Translations under genes and position numbers: made by a program
Part shown: positions 6,533-10,966 of the stretch, in pieces
How positions within the stretch are numbered: position 1 is the stretch's first letter
How the letters are laid out: each line of letters opens with the position of its first letter
DNA from: an archaeon
GTDB lineage: Archaea; Thermoproteota; Nitrososphaeria_A; Caldarchaeales; Wolframiiraptoraceae
Assembly: GCA_029258815.1 (NCBI GenBank)
Contig: JAPDJZ010000053.1
Span: 1 to 10,966, forward strand
DNA length: 10,966 nucleotides
Direction: 5' to 3'
The notes under the pieces: generated by a model
Told to the model about the DNA's origin: nothing
Seen by the model: only the letters and a program-made list of their open reading frames with translations
Databases searched by the model: none

Positions 6533-7327
6533 CTAGGCTTTTAGAGCGGTATCCAGGAAGAGCATTAGGATCAGGCCGGCGATCAGGCTATAGGTTACGA
6601 GCTTCTCCCTTCCAAGCCTATGGACCTCGGGGATTATCTCATCGCTTACCACGAAGATCATGGCGCCCGCCGCGAAGCCCATCGCATACGGGATTATTCC
6701 GCGGATCGAGGTTACGGCGAGGGCTCCGACCACGGCTAGCGGAAGCTCGACGAAGCCCGATAGGCTTGAAGCTAGGTATGCCTTCGGCCTGCCGTAGGCT
6801 CCGGTGGCGAGGAGGGATAAGCCCACCGATAATCCTTCCGGGATGTTCTGGAGGGCTATCGCTATCATGAGGGCGGTCCCCGCCGCTAGGTTTCCAGATC
6901 CGAGGCCGACGCCCACCGCGAGCCCCTCGGGCACGTTGTGGATCGTTATCGCGAGGATGAATAGCCAGATCGCCTTAAGCCTCCTAGTCGATAATCCCTC
7001 AATCCCGATTAGCGCGTGCATATGCGGGATGAGCCTATCCATTAGGGAGACTAGGATCGCGCCGACTACCATCCCCGCGAGGACCGGTAGGATTCCGCCG
7101 AGCTCGATCCCGGGGAGTATTAGGCTGGTGAAGCTTGCGGCCAGCATCACGCCCGCGGCGAAGCCCAGACCTAGATCCGAGATCCTGCCGCCCGAGCCTC
7201 TTCGCAGGAATAGTATCGGGATCGCGCCGAGCATGTTTAGGATCGAGGTGAACAGCCCGCCGAAGGCCGCTAGGAGGAGCGGGCTCCCGCCCGAGATCTG
7301 CTGCAAGAGGCTTCCGAGGCTCGTCAT
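6533..7327 (-). CDS. ZIP family metal transporter
   Basis: This 264-residue membrane protein of the ZIP family (PF02535) would import divalent metals such as zinc, iron or manganese. The binuclear metal site is shown by HNVPEG (130-135, His130, Asn131 and Glu134) in helix IV and QNIPEG (160-165, Gln160, Asn161 and Glu164) in helix V, plus Glu194 in SGFVELP. About eight hydrophobic helices are visible, with the variable loop PHMHALIG (101-108), much shorter than the His-rich loops of many ZIPs. The second motif carries Gln where some members have His; this variant is also common in prokaryotic ZIPs. The ATG at 7327 lies about 30 nt from a TATA-like TTATTAAA. The gene converges on the HD-domain gene with a 45-nt gap holding nothing recognisable. 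Metal specificity is unknown. Confidence 0.93.
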   Translation of the reverse strand: MTSLGSLLQQISGGSPLLLAAFGGLFTSILNMLGAIPILFLRRGSGGRISDLGLGFAAGVMLAASFTSLILPGIELGGILPVLAGMVVGAILVSLMDRLIPHMHALIGIEGLSTRRLKAIWLFILAITIHNVPEGLAVGVGLGSGNLAAGTALMIAIALQNIPEGLSVGLSLLATGAYGRPKAYLASSLSGFVELPLAVVGALAVTSIRGIIPYAMGFAAGAMIFVVSDEIIPEVHRLGREKLVTYSLIAGLILMLFLDTALKA

Positions 7328-7353
7328 GCGGAGTTATCTGAGGATACATTCGC

Positions 7354-7361
7354 TTTAATAA
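7354..7361 (-). promoter_or_regulatory. TATA box of the ZIP transporter
   Basis: On the minus strand TTATTAAA is centred about 30 nt upstream of the ATG at 7327, predicting a leaderless or near-leaderless transcript. No ribosome-binding site is evident before the ATG, which fits. Confidence 0.5.
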
Positions 7362-7386
7362 TTCTCCGCATTTCCGGGGATAAGCC

Positions 7387-7392
7387 TAATTA
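7387..7392 (+). promoter_or_regulatory. TATA-like box of the 54-residue gene
   Basis: TAATTA is centred about 28 nt upstream of the ATG at 7418, the distance expected for a leaderless archaeal transcript. It supports expression of the small gene, which has no clear ribosome-binding site. Confidence 0.4.
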
Positions 7393-7417
7393 TGGTTGTT
7401 GCGGGATATTGGGATAG

Positions 7418-7582
7418 ATGTCGCTCCCGGAGGATGCCCGCGACAGGCTTAGGGAGTTGAGAAAGCTGGGCTACGCGCTTCAATCGGATCTAGAGATGAT
7501 AGTCGGCGAGCTTATACGGCTAAGATCGGAGGTCGAGAGGATTAAGAAGGCTTTGAAGAAGCATGGGATCGAGGTCGATTAA
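7418..7582 (+). CDS. Small coiled-coil protein, 54 residues
   Basis: This short gene starts at ATG 7418 and ends at TAA 7580-7582. It begins MSLPEDARDRL. The whole body is a charged helix with hydrophobic residues at heptad-like spacing (Leu, Leu, Leu, Ile, Val, Leu, Ile, Leu, Val, Ile), ending KKALKKHGIEVD. It resembles the small helical proteins often found in archaea, but I do not recognise a family and assign no function. Codon use (AGG/AGA for Arg, AAG for Lys, CTT/CTA for Leu) matches the neighbouring genes, and a TATA-like box sits at the right distance, so I think it is real. It is divergent from the ZIP gene, and its stop overlaps that of the convergent PfkB kinase within TTAA. Confidence 0.68.
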   Translation: MSLPEDARDRLRELRKLGYALQSDLEMIVGELIRLRSEVERIKKALKKHGIEVD

Positions 7583-8472
7583 AGCCGCTCGATCGAGTCC
7601 AGGATCCACTCAGCTCTGCGCATGGTCTCCCTTAAGGCGTTTTCCGAGAGGAGCGGCTTGAAGCCCCTACCCTCGACGACGATCGAGGCCATGGCCGAGC
7701 CCATCGCCGCGGCCCACCTCAAGTCCCCGGATCTGAGGAACTCCGCGAGAAAGGCTCCCCCGAAGACGTCCCCGGCCCCGGTCGGATCGACGGCCTTAGT
7801 TTCGTAGCATGGGATTTTAAACTCCTCGGATCCCCGGGAGATTATCGAGCCCTCGCGGCCCAGGGTTAGGATCGTTATCTCGGCTCCGAGGCTCTTCAAG
7901 CGTTTTAACACGGCTTTCGGATCGCTCTCCCCGGTTAGCACCTCAGATTCCTCGCGCGAAATCCTTAGAATCCATAGGCCGGGAAGCCTTAGGTCTAGGC
8001 TTCTAAGCTTAATCAAGCCATCTTCGTCAGCGAACCTCATTAAGCCCTGAGGATCGAGGAGGAGCTTATCGAACCCCGCGGCGAGCCTTCTAATGGATTC
8101 TAGGCGAAGCTCCCAAGCGACCGGGCCGAGATATATCCCGTCCACGCCCTCGTAGTCGCCCTCCAGCTCTATCTTCCTCCCCCTCGAGAGCAGCTTCATG
8201 ATCCTTCCCTTCTCCGAATACGTGATCCTGAACCTGGTCGTCTCGTTTTCCCCCGCGATCTCGACCTTCGAGATGTCTATGCCCGTATGCTCTAGGAGCT
8301 CGAGATAACTTTTCGGGAACTCGGAGCCCACGCTTGAGATCACCTCGACCTCGGCTCCGAGGATTCTGGCCGCTAGGGATGCGTAGCATGCCACCCCTCC
8401 CATTATCGCGTAGCGGGCGCCGCCGGCCTCGATCTCGTCTATCGTTAGATGGCCTATCACCGCTATCCTCAT
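7579..8472 (-). CDS. PfkB-family carbohydrate/nucleoside kinase
   Basis: This 297-residue kinase of the ribokinase/PfkB family (PF00294) would phosphorylate a hydroxyl of a small molecule using a nucleotide. It shows the N-terminal GHLTIDEI and GGVACYAS (25-32) of substrate binding, the DPQG segment (140-143) and the C-terminal signature DPTGAGDVFGGAF (229-241) with catalytic base Asp235 and the anion hole Gly232-Gly234. The substrate cannot be read: archaeal members include ribose-1-phosphate, inositol and nucleoside kinases. Its position is the informative point. It starts 7 nt after the stop of homoserine dehydrogenase and is the last gene of an ACT-hom-pfkB operon, so a role in homoserine metabolism is worth testing. 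Its stop overlaps the small convergent gene. Confidence 0.9.
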   Translation of the reverse strand: MRIAVIGHLTIDEIEAGGARYAIMGGVACYASLAARILGAEVEVISSVGSEFPKSYLELLEHTGIDISKVEIAGENETTRFRITYSEKGRIMKLLSRGRKIELEGDYEGVDGIYLGPVAWELRLESIRRLAAGFDKLLLDPQGLMRFADEDGLIKLRSLDLRLPGLWILRISREESEVLTGESDPKAVLKRLKSLGAEITILTLGREGSIISRGSEEFKIPCYETKAVDPTGAGDVFGGAFLAEFLRSGDLRWAAAMGSAMASIVVEGRGFKPLLSENALRETMRRAEWILDSIERL

Positions 8473-8479
8473 GGCCCCT

Positions 8480-9451
8480 TCAGCCGGATCTAGCTCTAGC
8501 TACCTCTCGTATATCGTTTAGGAGGGCTGAGACCGTTGATTCGCCCGCGCCCTCCCCGATTATCGTTAGGTTTCCCAGTATTCTGAGCTTGAAGTTTACG
8601 GCGTTGAGGGTTCCGTGGATGCAGAGGGGGTCTCCAAGCTTGATGAGCCGCGGGGCCACGGATAGCTCCTCCTCGCTCGCTGTTCCGATCAGCTTTATCG
8701 CCATCCCGGATTCCTTAGCGGCGGCCACGGCCTCGCTCGTAACCTTCCTAATCCCCTTCACCTTCACGTCGCTCAGCTTTCTCCTAGCGTTCATCAGGCT
8801 GTTGGCTAGGATCACTATCTTGAGGGCTGTGTCGATCCCGTTGATGTCTAGGCTCGGGTCGCGCTCGGCTATCCCAAGCATCTGGGCTTCGCGGAGGGCT
8901 AGGTCGAAGGTCATCCCCTCGAAGTGCATCCTGCTCAAGATGTAGTTCGTCGTCCCGTTCAAGATCCCCCTAATCTCGAGAAGCTCGTCGGCCATCAGGC
9001 ATCGCTTCTGGAGGGAGATTAGCGGCATCCCGCCTCCGACCGTGGCCTCGTAGAGCAGCATGACCCCCCGCTCCTCGGCAAGCCCGGTAAGCTCCTCGTA
9101 GGCCAGGGCCATCGGCCCCTTATTCGCCGTAACGACGTCCATCCCCTCCTCGAGAGCCCGCCTGATGTGGCTTAGCCCCGGCTCCCCATCTCTTATGTTC
9201 GTAGGCGTTAGCTCGACCAGAAGATCGGCGAGCCTCCCATCCACGAGCTCGAGCGAGGAGCCCTCTCTAAAGTCGCTTGCTCTGGTAATATCCTCTGGGA
9301 GCTCGCTCGATTTGAAACCCTTCTCTCGGTAGATGTGGCCTTTCGAGGAGGCTATCCCGACCAGCTTCACCCCCTCAACCCTATTTAGGGCGAGTTCTTT
9401 TGCGAGCCTCCTCCCGAGGAAGCCGTAGCCTAGGATGACGCATCTGATCAA
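8480..9451 (-). CDS. hom: Homoserine dehydrogenase (no ACT domain)
   Basis: This 323-residue enzyme would reduce aspartate semialdehyde to homoserine with NAD(P)H, the branch point to threonine and methionine. It has the Rossmann motif GYGFLG (8-13), VVTANKGP (106-113, Lys111), the substrate loop ILNGTTNYIL (163-172) and EAQMLGIAERDPSLDINGID (188-207). Glu196, Asp207 and Lys211 match the substrate-binding and catalytic residues of the yeast enzyme. It ends without the C-terminal ACT domain of longer bacterial forms, so feedback control must come from elsewhere, most simply from the ACT protein 9 nt upstream. The only start that keeps the nucleotide-binding motif is a TTG at 9451. No ATG or GTG fits, and AGGGG lies only 1 nt before it, which suggests translational coupling to the upstream stop. 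Confidence 0.94.
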   Translation of the reverse strand: MIRCVILGYGFLGRRLAKELALNRVEGVKLVGIASSKGHIYREKGFKSSELPEDITRASDFREGSSLELVDGRLADLLVELTPTNIRDGEPGLSHIRRALEEGMDVVTANKGPMALAYEELTGLAEERGVMLLYEATVGGGMPLISLQKRCLMADELLEIRGILNGTTNYILSRMHFEGMTFDLALREAQMLGIAERDPSLDINGIDTALKIVILANSLMNARRKLSDVKVKGIRKVTSEAVAAAKESGMAIKLIGTASEEELSVAPRLIKLGDPLCIHGTLNAVNFKLRILGNLTIIGEGAGESTVSALLNDIREVARARSG

Positions 9452-9460
9452 GCCCCTTAC

Positions 9461-9928
9461 TCACCCCTCGGTTATTAGAAGGGCGTCCCACTCCTCGGCG
9501 AGCTTCTCGAGGGAGCTTAGGAGCGGTCGAAGCTTATCGTGCGGAGCCTCGACTAGGAGCTTTAGGCATGGGGATTCAACCCCGCCCGTTAGGTGTAGAG
9601 CCGAGATCTTCGAGCCGTGCTCTTCGACCTTTCTGATTAGGGCGTCCACGTCCGCTTTCCCGACCAAGATCATGGTGGCGATCTCCTTCTCGAGGGTCTC
9701 GGCTTCAATGACCGGGATCCCGGAGCCCTCGATCCCCTTCTTCGCCCGCTCGAGGCTCGCCGGGTCGGGGAATTCGACGTTTACGCTGACCGGGACGTAG
9801 CCGGACGTGATCCTATCCCGATTATGGATTATCGAGATTATGTTTCCGCCGTTCAGGGCTATCTGCTCGAGGGCCTTTAGGAGAACTCCGGGTCTATCGA
9901 CTAGGGCGAGCGTGAGCCTGACCCTCAT
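9461..9928 (-). CDS. ACT-domain protein, predicted regulator of homoserine dehydrogenase
   Basis: This 155-residue protein starts with a clear ACT domain (residues 2-73: VRLTLALVDRPGVLLKALE, then GGNIISI, with the conserved Asp-Arg-Pro-Gly turn). The second half (about 76-155), beginning LEKEIATMILVG, looks like a diverged second ACT-like or alpha-beta unit. It matches the archaeal group (COG2061) predicted to be an allosteric regulator of homoserine dehydrogenase and commonly encoded beside it. Here its stop is 9 nt before hom. It probably binds threonine or another end product. I choose ATG 9928, which lies 9 nt from GAGGTA (9938-9943). A GTG at 9934 would leave only 3 nt. It is divergent from aspartate kinase, so both ends of the pathway may share control from the gap 9929-10066. 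Confidence 0.86.
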   Translation of the reverse strand: MRVRLTLALVDRPGVLLKALEQIALNGGNIISIIHNRDRITSGYVPVSVNVEFPDPASLERAKKGIEGSGIPVIEAETLEKEIATMILVGKADVDALIRKVEEHGSKISALHLTGGVESPCLKLLVEAPHDKLRPLLSSLEKLAEEWDALLITEG

Positions 9929-10066
9929 GAGCACGACTACCTCGAATGGGTAGCTAATTAGGGTAATGGGGCGAAAAGGGCTTTCGAAGTCCGTTTAAGG
10001 CTATAAGTGAGGAGTTTTTAGGGTTTTGAAAAGAGGCGGGGCTCGGGTGCGGCGAGGCGGGGAGGC
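9929..10066. promoter_or_regulatory. Divergent promoter region between the ACT-hom-pfkB operon and aspartate kinase
   Basis: This 138-nt gap is AT-rich relative to the genes. Leftward TATA candidates on the minus strand are CTAATTAG (about 9954-9961), CCTTAAAC (9993-10000) and CTTATAG (10001-10007); the SD at 9938-9943 favours one of the last two. Rightward candidates are GTTTAAGG (9993-10000) and GTTTTTAGGG (10014-10023), the latter predicting a start near 10043. A 9-bp direct repeat, GAGGCGGGG (10033-10041 and 10054-10062), lies 21 bp apart just before the aspartate kinase GTG. Confidence 0.5.
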
Positions 10067-10966
10067 GTGAATTCGAGAAGCTACGTGATGAAGTTCGGGG
10101 GAAGCTGCGTGAGAGATGGCGAGACCATTAGAAGGTCTTCGGAGATCGCGAAGAGCTGCGCCGACGAGGGTAATAGGGTGGTGGTGGTCGTCTCGGCGAT
10201 CTCCGGGGTTACCGATGGGCTCTTGGAAGCTCTGGATGACGCGGAGAAGGGGAGGGATGAGCGCGCCGAGAAGTTCGCGGAGGAGCTTAGACTAAGGCAC
10301 TTGAGGGCGTGCAGGGACGCGGTGAGGGACCCGAGGCTACGCGAAGAGATCTCAGATAGGCTATGCGAGGAGGTCGATGAGCTTGGGAAGCTCCTCTCGG
10401 TCGTCGCGTATCTCAAGGAGGTTACCCCGAGGGTTAGGGATTACGCCCTCTCCTTCGGTGAGAGGCTCTCGACTAGGATCTTCTGGGGGGCCTTGGTCGA
10501 CCAAGGCTTGAAGGCCGAGTATCTTAGGGGCTGGGAGGCCGGGATCTTCACGAACGATAACTTCGGGAACGCCAGGCCCCTAACATCCCTAACCAATCAG
10601 GAGGTTAGGAGGAGGCTTACCCCCCTCCTCGATCGGGGCGTGATCCCCGTCGTTACCGGCTTTATAGCGGCTACCCCGGACGGGGTCATAACGACGCTCG
10701 GGAGGGGTGGCTCGGACTACACGGCGGCGATAATCGGGGCGGCTTTAAGGGTTGATGAGGTGATCTTCTGGAAGGACGTGGACGGGGTGATGACGGCGGA
10801 TCCGAAGCTCGTCGCCGAGGCGAGGCCCATCCCTAGGATACCCGGTTCGGCTATCATGGGCTCCAGAGGGGGTAGTGGTGGCCAAAAAGAAACACAAACG
10901 GGAACTAAATGTGCCCCGAATTCTGCGGGAAATACGTCTTTATCTCCTGGTTTTCTTTGTCTTCTC
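10067..10966 (+). CDS. lysC: Aspartate kinase, 5' part with apparently foreign 3' tail
   Basis: The first ~258 residues are the catalytic half of an aspartate kinase, which phosphorylates aspartate at the start of the lysine/threonine/methionine pathway. Motifs are VMKFGGSCV (7-15, Lys9 and the Gly-Gly loop), LSFGERLS (128-135, catalytic Glu132), TTLGRGGSDYTA (209-220) and VDGVMTADPK (238-247). I start it at GTG 10067, which has GAGGCGGGGAGG immediately upstream; ATG 10088 (residue 8) is the alternative but cuts the first strand. After ARPIPRIP (residues 252-259) the expected family sequence, Ser-Tyr-(Asp/Glu)-Glu-Ala and the ACT domains, is missing. The frame merely stays open to the window end with low-complexity, unrelated residues. 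Real homology ends at about 10840. Confidence 0.85.
   Translation, partial: MNSRSYVMKFGGSCVRDGETIRRSSEIAKSCADEGNRVVVVVSAISGVTDGLLEALDDAEKGRDERAEKFAEELRLRHLRACRDAVRDPRLREEISDRLCEEVDELGKLLSVVAYLKEVTPRVRDYALSFGERLSTRIFWGALVDQGLKAEYLRGWEAGIFTNDNFGNARPLTSLTNQEVRRRLTPLLDRGVIPVVTGFIAATPDGVITTLGRGGSDYTAAIIGAALRVDEVIFWKDVDGVMTADPKLVAEARPIPRIPGSAIMGSRGGSGGQKETQTGTKCAPNSAGNTSLSPGFLCLL
10878..10966 (+). CDS. Start of an unrelated gene at the contig end (possible chimera)
   Basis: In a different frame from aspartate kinase, GTG at 10878 (or 10875) opens a reading frame to the window end. It begins with a basic stretch (Ala-Lys-Lys-Lys-His-Lys-Arg) followed by a hydrophobic run ending in Leu-Leu-Val-Phe-Phe-Val-Phe. 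AGAGGGGGT lies just before it as a ribosome-binding site. A basic N-terminus then a membrane helix is the look of a small bacterial membrane protein, but ~29 residues are too few to name it. Codons (AAA Lys, CGG/CGT Arg) and ~43% GC differ from the rest of the window. Confidence 0.3.
   Translation, partial: MAKKKHKRELNVPRILREIRLYLLVFFVF

Noticed and set aside
6488..6544. A 13-codon frame starting at ATG 6503 in the HD/ZIP gap
   Set aside because: It is very short, runs antisense into the ZIP gene, and has no ribosome-binding site or similarity.
10840..10966. Insertion sequence or other mobile element truncating aspartate kinase
   Set aside because: No terminal inverted repeat, target duplication or transposase residues are visible; a contig-end chimera explains the switch better.
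1..10966. CRISPR array, toxin-antitoxin or defence system
   Set aside because: No regularly spaced repeats and no Cas, nuclease or toxin families were found; the HD protein is a lone gene without Cas context.

Overview
This window is a gene-dense piece of an archaeal chromosome. Starts are preceded by TATA-like boxes spaced for very short or absent leaders, or by purine-rich ribosome-binding sites. Arginine is mostly AGG/AGA and lysine mostly AAG. The split lipoate ligase (LplA plus a separate LplB) and a free-standing ACT protein beside homoserine dehydrogenase are archaeal arrangements. I lean towards a thermophilic Thermoproteota/TACK lineage, possibly Korarchaeia-like, but nothing here fixes the taxon.

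Left part (1-3196): the end of an ABC-transporter ATPase and its ABC-2-type permease run rightward. They meet a DedA-family membrane protein and a uridine phosphorylase running leftward. Centre (3270-7327): a class I aminotransferase with an unusual N-terminal extension points right, divergent from uridine phosphorylase. It converges on an lplA-lplB pair. An HD-domain protein diverges from lplA and converges on a ZIP-family metal transporter.

Right part (7418-10966): a 54-residue coiled-coil protein converges on a leftward three-gene operon: ACT-domain protein, homoserine dehydrogenase, PfkB-family kinase. Divergent from it is aspartate kinase. Aspartate kinase and homoserine dehydrogenase are the first and third steps of the threonine/methionine branch. 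The ACT protein is a likely amino-acid sensor for the dehydrogenase, which has no ACT domain of its own. The PfkB kinase is a candidate for a linked step, possibly homoserine phosphorylation, although nucleoside or sugar phosphorylation is equally open.

The last ~100-125 bases do not look like the rest. Aspartate-kinase homology stops abruptly near 10840, base composition drops to about 43% GC, lysine codons switch to AAA, and a new bacterial-looking gene start appears. I read this as a chimeric contig end. I see no CRISPR array, insertion sequence, tRNA or rRNA. The genes are mostly recognisable housekeeping and metabolic families. The most unusual points are the aminotransferase extension resembling the end of an AroQ chorismate mutase, the PfkB kinase inside a homoserine operon, and the Cys-X-X-Cys tail of LplA.
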